DNA from: Yamagishiella unicocca
Taxonomy: Eukaryota; Chlorophyta; Chlorophyceae; Chlamydomonadales; Volvocaceae
Length of the DNA stretch: 64,000 nt
Direction: 5' to 3'
Assembly: GCA_003116995.1 (NCBI GenBank)
Contig: BDSL01000007.1
Location: 1,550,001 to 1,614,000 of the forward strand
Of this stretch, positions 23,001 through 34,500 are shown one piece after another. The translations under genes and the position numbers were made by a program. Below the pieces are notes generated by a model. The model was given only the letters and a program-made list of their open reading frames with translations. It did not search any database and had not been told where the DNA came from. Each line of letters opens with the position of its first letter. Position 1 is the first letter of the stretch.

Positions 23001-23344
23001 AGCAGCGTAGGCGGCGGCAGCAGCGGCAGCGGCAGCCCAGGTTGGCGGGGCAGTGGAACGCCGGCGCGGACGGTCTGGCGGAGCCGCTGCTGTACGGCAG
23101 GGCTGGCGGGGGCGCGGACGGTCTGGCGGAGCAGCTGCTGTACGGCAAGGCTGGCGAGGGCGCGGATGGCGAGCGGAGCAGCGGAGGAGACGGCGCGGAG
23201 GAGGAGGAGGAGGTGCTGTGGCGGCGGCAGCAGCAGCGGCACCCTGGGGGTGACGGGTGCTGCGGCTCTGGTGTCGTGGTGGTGGTGCCGGGCGCCGCTG
23301 CGTTGCAGCACCCTGCGCTCACGTCTTGTGCACCCGTGTACTAA
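20002..23344 (+). CDS. RNase T2, copy 3, with long C-terminal extension and transmembrane segment
   Basis: Exons 20002-20129, 20213-20269, 20492-20759, 21011-21142 and 21500-23344 give 809 residues. A signal peptide (ALRGLVLAGLLCLASC) starts the protein. CAS1 is FTIHGLWPN (His68) and CAS2 is HEWSKHGTC (His118, Glu119, His123). After IPPF, where copies 1 and 2 stop, the frame stays open for about 580 more residues. It runs through a Gly/Asp run, a Ser/Ala/acidic region, Gln runs, and a strongly hydrophobic stretch at residues 647-676 (VWVVVLVVVQLVCVAVIAVA onward). An Arg/Gln-rich tail follows. The predicted topology is RNase domain outside or lumenal, tail in the cytosol. An unrecognised intron could remove part of the extension, but none is required for an open frame. 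Confidence 0.85.
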
Positions 23345-24960
23345 GCGCGGTGTGGCTCGGTTGGGGTGTAGACGGGGCGGCTGAGGCGGCGGTGCACACG
23401 AGGCAGGCCCCACCACGTGTGGGTACGAGATGCGTGTACGAGCATCGGGTAGTAGCATACTGCAACACCACTTGACGACGAGGGGAGCACGTCAGGTGTC
23501 GTGCGGAGGGGGCATGACGACGATGAACATGACGATGAACATGTCTTCGTCCTGCGGCGCTTTGGTGCCTGTGGGGGGGGGAGGTTGGAGGGATGGGAGA
23601 GGCGACGAGCAGACCTGGAGCCGGCGGCAGACAGGATAGCTTGACGGTGACTTGACCTGTACAATTAAAGGCGCCTGTGTGCGTCGTACGTGCGTGCTCC
23701 GGAAAGGGAGCCGGCGTGAAGCGACAGCTGCTTGCGGCTTGGCCGCGGCCGGGGCTCCGGCGCTGACTGGGCTGGAAGAGCGGCCGTGTACGCGATCCCG
23801 ATTAGACGTAGCCCTTTTGGGATGGGAGGGGGTAGGCATCGTAGCTTTTTGCGCAACAGTTGACATGCAGTACCTTCAATGTCATCTACTTTGTCCGGGT
23901 ACGGCAGTAGCTTCTCGTACGGCATGCGGTTGTGTTGATCGGCGGAGGGGCGGAGGGTGTGGGTAGGGGATGGGCGAAGTCAGCTAGACAGTAGGAATAG
24001 GAATGAGCTAGCGGGCGGCTGGCGGTCTTCCTAACAACCAACCAGCTGCCGTGCCTAGTACTGGTTGTCAAAATTGAATTGCTGAAGTCGGCAACCCAAG
24101 CGGTAAAGCATATGCCGCGCTGGGTTGGATTCGATCTTCAGGTTGGGAACTGACAAGACACCGATGTTACAAAGCGGATGTTTCCTCTTAAGGTCGACGG
24201 GGGATATGTAGTTCGGAATTTTGTCGTGTGGTAATGATTTTTTTGTTTCAGGTTTTCCCGTTGCTGCTTGGGGATGTTATTGTGCAGTGAGGTGGTTTGC
24301 TGAACACTGTGAAGTGACGGAAGGACATGCGTGACCGGCCGTGTGCACCTGGAGGAGCACCGGCACAAGAGTTTTGATGTAGTAGGGTTTGGGGTGTGCC
24401 AGTGTGCGTTGTGCGCAAGCCTTCACGCCCTCATGTTGCAACCTAGCTCAGGAACCAGTGTGTCTCGCCTGTCCCCGTCAACGTTGCGCTATGTTGCCAA
24501 TCTATCCTGCACTAAACGCATCATCCCACGCATGACCCATGCTGCAGCGGGCCTGAGGGGTTTGGTCTGTGCTTCCGCCGCTGCACGTGCTGCACGTCAG
24601 TGTCCGCCCGCGCCCCTCTCAACCCGCCGAGTCCCACCCACCCATAGCAAGTGGCTGTTAACCGCGTCTAGGTGCAAAGCATCGTCAAAAATGCGCGCGC
24701 CGAAATATGCGCGAAGCGAAGAACTACGTTGGATGTTTCAACAGTTCGTTTGGCAAGAGCAAGGGGAAGCAGATGGCAGGCCATGGGCGATCTGTACCAG
24801 CATAGTGGCCCGCAGTGGCAGCTGCGCCAATTTGGGGATTATTTTTTTCTGTTACATTTTAAAGTGCAAACCTATTGCTACGTGGAAAATTAATCGATGC
24901 GGCGACCTCACTGAATAAGCTTTATTCACATCAAACGTCAACACCTGTCGTTCGGCAGCT
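23345..24960. other. intergenic between RNase T2 copy 3 and anthranilate synthase
   Basis: No gene assigned. A minus-strand start at 23925 (MPYEKLLPYPDKVDDIE) followed by a possible donor resembles a first exon, but no downstream exon could be joined to it. The rest is AT-richer and featureless. Confidence 0.4.
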
Positions 24961-26083
24961 ATGTCGCTCCTCGGCCAGCGGCCGCAGCTGCACACGCGCG
25001 ATGCTGCTTCGGCATCAGCGCAACGGAGGCTGCTGGCGTCAGGCCGGGTCGGTTGTCTTGCTCGCCAGCCGCCGGGAACGCGACCTCGGTCGCGGGCTTC
25101 GCGCCACATGGCTCACAGATCCACATCAGGATGATAATTGCACATTACGACATTGCAGGTGTCTCGCGCAGCGTTTGGCCGGGGCGTCGTCCCCGTGAGG
25201 GCGACAGCGACCGTAGACGCGAGCGCGTCGACCCGGAGCCAGCCGGGTGAGGAGTCTTAGCGGAAGTATGTTCAACAATAGGGGGATGTACGTTTGAATT
25301 TTCGCCAGATTAGTCGCGCTCGCTGTCCCACATTATATGGACACGTGCATGTCGCTGCAAGGATTTCCGTGAGCAATGACCATAGCGTATCGATCGGAAG
25401 CCAGAGATCGATAATTGGTTAATTAACTTGACGGATTTCGGTACCGGGGCGACTGCAGGTTCGTCCTCGGCTCATGGTCCCGCCGCTGCGTCGCACTCTG
25501 CTGCTAGCAGCAGCAGCGGCAACGGCAGCGCCCATGATGCCGAGTTCCAGAAGTTCGTGGGCGCCGTCAGCAGCGGGGCCAACCTGGTGCCGCTGAGCAA
25601 GAGGATTTTCTCGGACCATCTGACGCCCGTGTCTGCCTACCGGTATGTAGCCTGCCTGCCACATCTACTGACGCCCCTGCCACCTGCTGATTGCTGTCCT
25701 TCACCGTGTGGCGGAGATTGCCTGTCGTACAGCTGCGGGCGACCATCGGGGCTTATGGTTCACCGGTTGGATTCTCACACGATGGTGACAGGTAGCCCGA
25801 AGGCCGGTGGCAGCTGATCTCCTGGTGGCTCGCTCCCAAACACGCTCCCGTCCTCTACCTCCCTCCCCCCCCCGCAGCTGCCTGGTCCCCGAATCCGACT
25901 CCGAGCTGCCCTCCTTCCTGCTGGAGAGTGTGGTCAACGGCGACCAGCAGGGCCGCTACTCGTTCCTGGGCTCCTGCCCCGCGCTTGAGGTGGTGGCCAC
26001 CCAGGACAGGGTGGTGCTGCTGGACCACACGGCGGGAAGCCGGACCGTCACTAGCATGACTGACCCGATGCAGGTGTGTGTGT

Positions 26084-26155
<72 letters not shown>

Positions 26156-29100
26156 CCGTTTTACGCGACGGGACAGGATAGTTGGCGCATGGTCGTCGGA
26201 CACCAATTTTGTGTGGGGGGGTGTTAAAACAAAAATCCGGCCGGGGAGCCGATTGGATTGGCAGCACGACTCAGCACAGCACAGCACAGCACAGCACAGC
26301 ACAGCACAGCACAGGGCGGGGGGTCCACGAGAGGTCGTGTGCCGGAGGGGGGAGGGATGAGGGAGGGGGGAGGGAGGGGGGAGGGAGGGGGGAGGGAGGG
26401 GGGAGTGATGAGGGATGAGGGAGGGGGAGGGATGAGGGATGAGGGAGGGGGGAGGGGGGAGGGGGGAGGGATGAGGGAGGGGGGAGGGGGGAGGGAGGGA
26501 TGAAGGAGGGGGGAGGGATGAGGGAGGGGGGATGAAGGAGGGGGGAGGGATGAGGGAGGGGGGATGAAGGAGGGGGGAGTGATGAGGGATGAGGGAGGGG
26601 GGAGGGAGGAGGGAGGCCGCCGCTGGTCGCAGCGAGCAGTGCGCCAAGGGGAATGGGATGAGGATAGCGAAGCCGCTGAGGCGGCAGAGGTGCGCCGGTG
26701 TTGCTGGTCGGTCGGCGGAACCCACCGCCCAGCTCGCCGTCCCCATCGCTCCTCCTCCTCAGTCCTCCAGCATGCACACACAATCAAGCTCCGAAACTTA
26801 TTCGCCAGCGATTTTCTGCCCTCCGCTCCCTATGTCTTGTAACCGGGTCTTCTCGCCACCCCCCTGGCGGCCATGGATTCGGGGAATCCCTTTTAAAAAA
26901 ACCCTCCCATACACCACCGCCATCGCCACCACCACGATCCCCAGTTGTCAGCCGCCACCGCAGGCATCACAGCCCCCAACGCCGACACCTGCTCACCACC
27001 GCACGCACCACAGCCCCTGCCGCTGCCCCCTGCTCACCACCGCCCGCACCACAACCCCTGCCGCTGCCCCCTGCCCTCACCGCAGCTGCCCGAGAGCCTG
27101 AGCCGCAACTGGCGCCCGGCTTGCGTCGACGGCATCCCGGACGTCTTCACCGGCGGCTGGGTCGGGTATGCCGGGTACGACACGGTGCGCTACGTGTACG
27201 GCACCAAGCTGCCCTTCGAGACCGCTCCCACAGGTAGGGAGGGCTCTGGCAGGGTGTCGGAGGGTACTCTCTCGGATTGGGCGGTGGGTGCCTATCCCAG
27301 CCCGGAGGTTCATCCACCGACCCACCGACCCGCCAACGAGCACCCCCTGCTGCCCCGTGCCCTCCCCCCTCCTCCTCGCTGCGCCGCCCCCCCCCCCCAG
27401 ACGACCGCCAGCTCCCAGACATGCACCTGGCCCTCTACTACGATGTGGTGGTGTTCGACCAGGCCACCAAGATCCTGTACCCCATCGCCTGGGTGCCGGT
27501 TTCGGAGCAGGTATAGCCGGGCGACCCTGGACTCCCACCCACCCGCCCACCCAACCAACCACCTACCCACCCAGCTAACCACATGCGACCTACATCCCAC
27601 ACTACACGCAACCCACTCGGGGAGTGTCGATCAGCAGCACCTCCGCTCCGTCTCCTTGCCGCGCCTCTCCTCTGGACCACCACCTTCCTCGCCCTTGGTT
27701 TGTCGGCCGTGGATTCGCGGATTATCTTATACCTCCTCCCGCACCCCCTCCCGCCTGCCTCCCTCCCCCCTCCTCCCTCCCGCAGGAGGCCTCCGACCCC
27801 GTAGCGCTCCGGGCCGCCTACGACGCCGGCTGCTCGCGCCTGGCGCGCCTCGCCGCTAGGCTGTCCTCCGCCCCCCCCGCCGCCTCGCTCACCCCTGGAG
27901 CCATCTCCCTCGATCTCAACAAGCGCCCGGCGCAGCCCGGCACCTCCAACATGACGCAGCAGGTGCGCTCCAGGGAGGCAGGGAGGGAGGAGCGGTGTAG
28001 CAGGTGGAGGGCGGTGCGGCGGGTGCTGGCCGTTTCATGGGGCGGGTGATCTGCCCCCCCGAGGCAGCTTCCTTTCCACTCGCCCGCAGAGAAGCTTGGG
28101 TTGTAGCGCCTTCCACACTTCCTCACCCCCCTCCCCCCCCTCACTCCCTCCCCCCCCTCAACCCCCTCACCCTCCTCACTCCCTCCCTCCGTCCCTGCGC
28201 CCCTACAGGAGTTCATGGACGCCGTGGCTGCCACCAAGGAACACATCACCGCGGGCGACATCTTCCAGCTGGTGCTGTCGCAGCGCTTCGAGCGGCGCAC
28301 CTTCGCCAGCCCCTTCGAGATCTACCGGGCTCTGCGGGTGGTCAACCCCTCGCCCTACATGGTGTACATGCAGGCGCGCGGATGCCACATCGTCAGCTCC
28401 TCGCCCGAGATCCTGTGTCGTGTGGACAACAGCCGGGAGGTCACCAACCGGCCGCTGGCGGGGACTCGGCCGCGGGGCAAGAACGCCGAGGCGGACAAGG
28501 CGCTTGAGGTGCGCGTGTGTGTGTATGTGCGTGCGTGTGTATGTGTGAATTGGGACGTGCGGGTGTCGTGGAATCGGTCACAGCATGGGACCAGCAGTCC
28601 AGCAGTCCTGCTCTGCTCCCTTGTGACCTGAGGTGCCTCCCCCACCCTCCCTCTCCCCCTCCCTCTCCCTCCTGCTATATACAAGGTGCTCTAGCATGCG
28701 CCCATAACTATGTGGCCGAAGACAATGCGCCAGTTAGTATACCGATGTCGTGTAACCGGTCTTTATGCCACCCCCTCCCTCCCCCTCCCCTCCGTCCATC
28801 CCCTCCGTCCATCCCCTCACTCCCCCCTCCCCCTCCCCTCCCAGGCCGACCTGCTGGCCGACCAGAAGGAGCTGGCGGAGCACGTCATGTTGGTGGACCT
28901 GGGGCGGAACGACGTGGGCAAGGTGGGCCCTATGGCGGGAGCGGCCCCGCGGCCCCCCGGCAGCGCAACCCGAGTTCCCTGTCCGGGGCACGTTCCATCA
29001 CCCACCACGACCCATCCATCTAGCCGGACCCTTAGAGCACACGGGCGCTCAATTTACCGGTAATCCACACGGGCCCGATCCAAGCGTCAACACAACGTGA

Positions 29101-30376
29101 CGGTTGCTTCCTGGCGTGACTCGTCACCCTCCCCCAGGTGTCCGTGTCGGGCAGTGTGGTGGTCCGTAAGCTGATGGAGGTGGAGCGCTACAGCCACGTC
29201 ATGCACATAAGCTCCACGGTCACTGGCGACCTGCTGCCGCAGCTGGACGCGTGGGATGCGCTGAGGGCGGCGCTGCCGGCGGGCACCGTCAGCGGAGCGC
29301 CCAAGGTGGGGCTGGGGGCGCGAGGGGAAGGAGGGCCCGCGGCACATACCCTGGGGGCTGGGGGGAGCTGGATGGAGCTGGAGGGGGCGGAGGGGGAGGG
29401 GGAGGGGGAGGAAGGGAGGAAGGGAGGCCCGAAGCACATAGGTGGCCGTACGTTGGTTGCTGCAAGGGGGTCGTTGACCTGCGGGTGGTTGTGGGTGGTT
29501 GTGGATGGTTGTGGATGGTGGTGAATGATGGTGGTGGTCCGAAGCGCACTGTACACACTGTCTCCACTAGGCGGACGTGGAACCAACCCGACAGCTTCCT
29601 CCTCCTCCCCGGGGCGGATTCTCTTAAAACACCCCCCCCCCCGGTTATCCGGCGGCGTGTGCAGGTCCGCGCCATGCAAATCATCGATGAGCTGGAGGCC
29701 AACAAGCGGGGGCCGTACGGCGGCGGCATCGGGCACGTGTCGTTCACTGGTGGGGCGGGAAGGGGGTTTTGGCCCGGGTAGGGCCCGCGCTCGTCCCTGG
29801 GCGCTGGTGGGGCCAGCGGCAGCTCAACCCTCGATGGGACTGGCCGGCGGCTCTCTCCCCTTCGCCCCTCGATAGCTGGCCGGCCCATTTGATTCCCCCC
29901 CAGGCGCCATGGATATGGCTCTGGGCCTGCGCACCATGATCGTCCCGGACGCCGCCTCCGACACCCTGTACAAGTACGACGCACCGGCTGCCCCCGGCTG
30001 CCCGCCCCGCCGCGAATGGAGCGTGCACATCCAGGTGGGTGTCAGACGTATGTGTGTGTGTGTGTGCGTGTGTACTACATCACCTGACCGGGCCGGACGT
30101 GTGTAGAGGCGGAAGCCACAGCGGTGGACAAGCACCGGCATCCATGACAAAGCGTACAAGGGGAGCGGCCGTCCTGCAAAACCCACCGCCCCTCTCCTCC
30201 TCACCCCTTCTGTACCGGCTCCTCTCCCGCCGCCCTAACAGGCAGGCGCGGGCATCGTCGCGGACAGCCGGCCAGAGGCGGAGTACGAGGAGACGGTCAA
30301 CAAGGCGGCGGCGCTGGGCCGGGCAGTCGACTTGGCGGAGCAGGCCTTCGTCGAGGACGGCCGGGTGGCGGCTTGA
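24961..30376 (+). CDS. ASA1: anthranilate synthase alpha subunit (component I), plastid
   Basis: Converts chorismate plus glutamine-derived ammonia to anthranilate, the first step of tryptophan synthesis, with a beta (glutaminase) partner in the chloroplast. Thirteen exons: 24961-25047, 25159-25246, 25459-25642, 25878-26073, 27086-27233, 27401-27510, 27786-27962, 28209-28508, 28845-28922, 29138-29305, 29665-29749, 29904-30034, 30242-30376 (628 residues, phases consistent). Residues 1-60 are an Arg/Ser/Ala-rich transit peptide; the first two exons are the least certain. The N-domain carries the Trp-feedback motif LLES (134-137). The chorismate-binding domain has [15 protein letters not shown] (412-420), GTVSGAPK (505-512) and GPYGGGIG (528-535). 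The protein is full length with no missing motif. Several introns begin with or contain GT microsatellites and dispersed repeats. Confidence 0.95.
26074..26150 (+). repeat. (GT)n microsatellite at a splice donor
   Basis: Starts at the first base of anthranilate synthase intron 4 (donor GTGTGT) and runs 77 bases with one interruption. It ends abruptly at a dispersed repeat copy. Confidence 0.95.
26151..26220 (-). repeat. dispersed repeat, copy in anthranilate synthase intron 4
   Basis: Reverse-complement copy of 3176-3241 with about four differences, beginning AAAAACCGTTTTACGCGACG. It abuts the (GT)n array directly. Confidence 0.85.
26271..26632 (+). repeat. ACAGC pentamer array and G/A-only minisatellite
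   Basis: About eight ACAGC units (26271-26312) are followed by roughly 300 bases of [24 protein letters not shown] units, almost entirely purine on the coding strand. Both lie inside anthranilate synthase intron 4. Confidence 0.9.
26828..26868 (+). repeat. dispersed repeat fragment, anthranilate synthase intron 4
   Basis: CTCCCTATGTCTTGTAACCG, then GGTCTTCTCGCCACCCCC. It resembles the 3' half of the element and is closest to 55466-55498. Confidence 0.5.
28686..28775 (+). repeat. dispersed repeat, copy in anthranilate synthase intron 8
   Basis: GGTGCTCTAGCATGCGCCC through to CGGTCTTTATGCCACCCCC. It aligns end to end with 3157-3248 at lower identity and leads into the pyrimidine tract before the exon at 28845. 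Confidence 0.7.
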
Positions 30377-31582
30377 GGGGCGGCGGCGGGGGGAGAAAGG
30401 GAGGTGGGACTGGGGCAGGGGTGGGATGGGCTGGACGCGGGGTTCAGAGCCGAGGCCGTTGGAAGGAAGGGACATGGTTGGGCACATGGGGCTTATGGGG
30501 TTGCAGTGGCGGTTGATGGGAGGTGGTGCTGCGTAGGGAGGAAGCGAGCAGCGTGGAGAGGAGGTGTGGGTGGGTGTTTTGTCCACACATGCGCCCGTAG
30601 ACATGAGGGGCGAGAGGAGGGTGTTCCGGTCGTGATGGGGTTCTTGTGAGGTTGGGAGGGGCAAGAAGGGTAACATCAGAGGAGGAGAGGGCGATTGCGC
30701 AGAGGTGGTGATGATCTGTTTCGGTGGGATCCTGTAAGGTACGACGGAGGTGATGCAATGTGGGGGCGGACGGGGCGTAACGCCGCGCCGATGGTTTCCC
30801 CTTGTATGCGGCGTTGTATGCGCATTCAGATCACCGTAGTTGCTTCACTCGTGGAAAATGGCGGTATCCTACTACGTCTGATGGTGCTGCCGCGCAGCAG
30901 TGCGCGCAGTATAATCCATTCCCTCGGTCCGGGCTTCGTCGGCTACCAGTAAATCTCGTTCAATAATTATAGTGTTGTTCAATCCATGACGAAGGCAGCC
31001 AGCTGTCCTAAGGCGCGCAGCAGTGCACGTCTCGTGTGACCTGCTCCCAGGCTACACCAGCTAGCTAGCCAGTCACGCTCCTCCTCCCTCCGCACGGACA
31101 CCATCATCCTACACACACACATACACACACACAGGGATTGCAATTGGAGGGAGCTACGGCCCGCAGCTGTTCACCCCGCCTACCCTAGCGTTGCTTCACC
31201 ACCCCACAGCCGCTCCCCACCACCCCACTCAAACGCACACTCCTCGCCAACCAGCCACGTCTTTCGCCAACCAGCCGCCTCACCCACGCACCGAACCTCA
31301 CCCATCCGCCCAGTCATCTCCGCTAACACGTACAGGGCATACATCGACTCGCACTCGAGCCCTCTCCGCACGCTTTCCGTTCCGCGGCCGGCCGTGGGTC
31401 CCCCGGAATCATCACTGTCGGTGGACCAACGTCCATCATCATGCCTCGTGATGACTACCATACCCTTGTTTGCGTGGTTGATGCTATCAGCCCAAGTGTT
31501 AAGCACGCGATCTTGTCGGTCTACTACTGGCGGCGAACTAGGATTAAATCGGACTGCTTTCCGCTGCTGCTGCTCCAGCCGA
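30377..31582. other. convergent 3' region of anthranilate synthase and DUF262 genes
   Basis: No gene seen. It holds the anthranilate synthase 3' UTR with TGTAA at 30733, and a short (AC)n run near 31110-31136. Confidence 0.5.
30733..30737 (+). terminator. TGTAA polyadenylation signal of anthranilate synthase
   Basis: First plus-strand TGTAA after the stop at 30376, 357 bases downstream, a normal 3' UTR length for these algae. Confidence 0.65.
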
Positions 31583-34500
31583 TCAGAGCTCGAAGACGGC
31601 GACCAGGTGCTCCAACATATCTGCGAGGGCCGGTGGGCAGTGGCAGGGTGGTTAGGGTGGTTAGGGCGGTTAGGTAGCCGGCATTGCGTCCCACATGCGT
31701 CCTACACCTCTCGCCTTGGAAACCCATCGTCCCACAAAACAACACAATCCTTCACCCCCTCATCGCTCCCGGAGTCCCCCCCCCCACACCCCAGTGCTCA
31801 CCCGCGTGCCGCTGCCTGCACTCGTCGTAGCAGAACCGGAACCTGCCGTACCGCCCATGCTCGTCCACCATAGGACCTGTGAAGCCCGGCAGCCGCGCCG
31901 CGACTCCCCCCTGGCGCCACAGCGCCGCCTTGACATCATAGTCGGCAGTAGCCGAGGCGGCGCTGGCGGCAGTAGCGGGCAACAGCACCAGGTTGCCGAG
32001 CTTGCCGTGCCAGTTCAACCGCTGGACCTCGTACCAGTACTTGACCTCGTACGACGAAGAAGGCGGCGCCGTGGACCCGCTGGGCGACGGCTCCGAAACC
32101 TCAGTGGCGTGGTGGTTGTCCTTGTCCTCGCTACCGCCCGCGCCGACGGCGCTGTCGGCAGCCACCTGGTGCTGCTGATGCTTCGACTGCGTGTTGAACC
32201 AGGTCTCAGGCCAGGGAGAGCGCGGGTCGCAAGACGATGTAATGCGTGTCTTCCGCCACAAGGAGCCCTGCGGAGGTTGAGGCGGTTGGTACGGCATGAC
32301 AGGTCAGGTATCGTGCATCCTTGTGCGGGGGGTGGTCGACCGTCAGGTAGCAGCAAGGAACTGACGACACCTCAGACGCCGCTGGATCCCGCTTTATTTC
32401 GCGCACGGGGACGTGTGCCAGACCATAACCCTGGTCCTTTCTTACCTCCCTCCCCACCTCGGGATGTGCCAGCTATCCTATCCATGTCGCGTAAACGGTT
32501 TTTATGCCACCTCCCCACCTCGGGTGCGCTCTGCGGTGCCACCTTCTCCACGATGAGTCCAGCGATGTCGGTCAGCGGGGCAGCCGCGGAAGGCGGCTCG
32601 CACCTGGGAGCAGCAGCAGGAGGGAGCGGTGGGGCGGCGGCGAAGGGAAGCACTCGTGGGTCTCGTGCGTACCAGTCGCAGATGGGGACCCAGTCGTTCG
32701 ACGAAAGTGGGCTCCGAAGCCGGAAGGCCACCAGCGCCGCAACGCACGATCTCGCTTCCCGCCCCGCCCCTGGAGCTGTGTCGTACCTGACCAGCAGGTG
32801 GCGCAGCGTGCGCTGATCCACGGTGGCGTACAGGTCTTTGGAGTCCAGCCGGGCCCTATGTGGGCAGGGGCGGGTTGGGCAGGGGCAGGAGGAGCCGGGA
32901 CCAAGTTGGAAACAGAGATCTGCATTATCCACACCCCTCTCGGATAATCGCCGCTGTGGGAACAATGCAAACGTTTGTGACAAATGCGCACCTGGACAAA
33001 TTCAATTCAAATGCGCATATCTTAAGCGCTAGGGCTGAGCGAGGTTTGTCTGTTTCCTGGCGGCAGTTAGCAACGGTTGTCAGCCCTCACCTGAACGCAT
33101 CCCGCTCCTGGTCGTTGAGCCTCACGGCCGCCAGCACCCCCTCCGGGCTGAAGGGCCGCTGCAGCAGCGCATTGGCGACAGCCCCCCAGCGGGCGGCCTT
33201 GGCTGCGGGGTCGCCCTGCAACTCCAGAAGCAGCTGCAGCGACTCGGCAGCCTGGGGGGGTTCGAGGAAGACCCGTGGAGGTTTCGAGGAAGACCCGTGG
33301 ATGTCCGAAAAAAACCGTTTAGAACAGGCGTTTAGACCCGTGGAGGGGGGGAGGCGGCGGCAGGCGGTATAGTTTGCGAGGAAAGCCAATGTACGATGGA
33401 AGATGAGTAGGAAGCAGCTGAGTAGGTGACGGGGCGGGTGGCGGAAGGGTAGGGGGAGGTCCCGAACCGAAACGGGAGGACGCGAGGGGTTGCGAGTAAG
33501 GGGCAGACAGGGCGAGCCGCCGTAAGAGGATAGGGTTGGTGGGCCGGTCCCTCAGCCCCACCTGCATGAAGGCGACCCGGTGCTTCAGGCTGTCTGTTTG
33601 GTAGAAGAACTCCAGGAGCGGCGGCAGCCAGGCCTCGTCGGCGAACATGTTAAGGTGGCGGCTGCGGGCATCCAGCTCCTCAAGCAGGGCCGCCTGCTGC
33701 CGCACCGCCCGCTCCCGCTGCTGCTGCTCCTCAGAGACGGCGGTAGCGGTAGCGGCGGAGGCAATGGTGGCGTCGGCAGCGAGCTCCTGGCCCTCCGAAA
33801 CCACGGCGAGCTCCTGGCCCTCCGAAACCACGGCGAGCTCCTGGGGCGCCGCCTGAGCCGTAGCCTCCTCCTCCAGGTGGTGTTGCTGCCGGGCGTCCTC
33901 CGAGGCGGCGGTTAGCAACGAAGAGTCCGACGAGACATCGGCAGCGGAGATGGCAAATATCGCAGGCAGGTCGGGGGACAGCGATGCCGACGACGGCACC
34001 TCCTCCGCGGCCGCCAGCAGGACCGCCTCCTCGGAAACGATGACGTCATCTGCGGCGGCCAGGGTCGATGCGGTTGGCTCCTGGGGACCACCGACTGCGG
34101 CTGCCACGTCATCAAACCGGAACACGAGCGCTCCCTCCTCCTCGTTGGCCGCCTCCTTAATAACAACCCCGCTGCTGCCGCCGTCTGCCTCCGCGCCCAA
34201 CACCCCCACCGCGGCCATCGCCTCAACCACCGAAGATGCTGTGCCAGCAGGGACCACAAGCTCCTCCACAGGGGGCAGTGCGGAGTCCAGCTGCCCCTGC
34301 TCCAGCCCCACGCTGCCGTCCTGCCACTGGCGGTGCTGCTCGTGCAACCGCTCCAGCAGGAGGCCCTCTTCATCGGGGGCGAGAACCTGCTCCTGCTCCA
34401 GAACCACCTGTACGGCAGCCACCACGGCAGCCTCCCGCTCCGTCTGCGCCGCAGGGTCTAGGGCCTCCTCCTCGTCCTGCTGCTGGGGGGTCTCCGCCAG

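Noticed and set aside
21549..23458. Arg-, Ala- and Leu-rich ORFs overlapping the RNase copy 3 tail on both strands
   Set aside because: Shadows of GGC/CAG repeats; only one frame continues the RNase T2 domain.
26224..26787. Pro/Ser-rich ORFs opposite the purine tract in the anthranilate synthase intron, suggesting another wall glycoprotein
   Set aside because: Simple translation of a CCCTCC minisatellite; it lies between well-supported anthranilate synthase exons and has no signal peptide or flanking domain.
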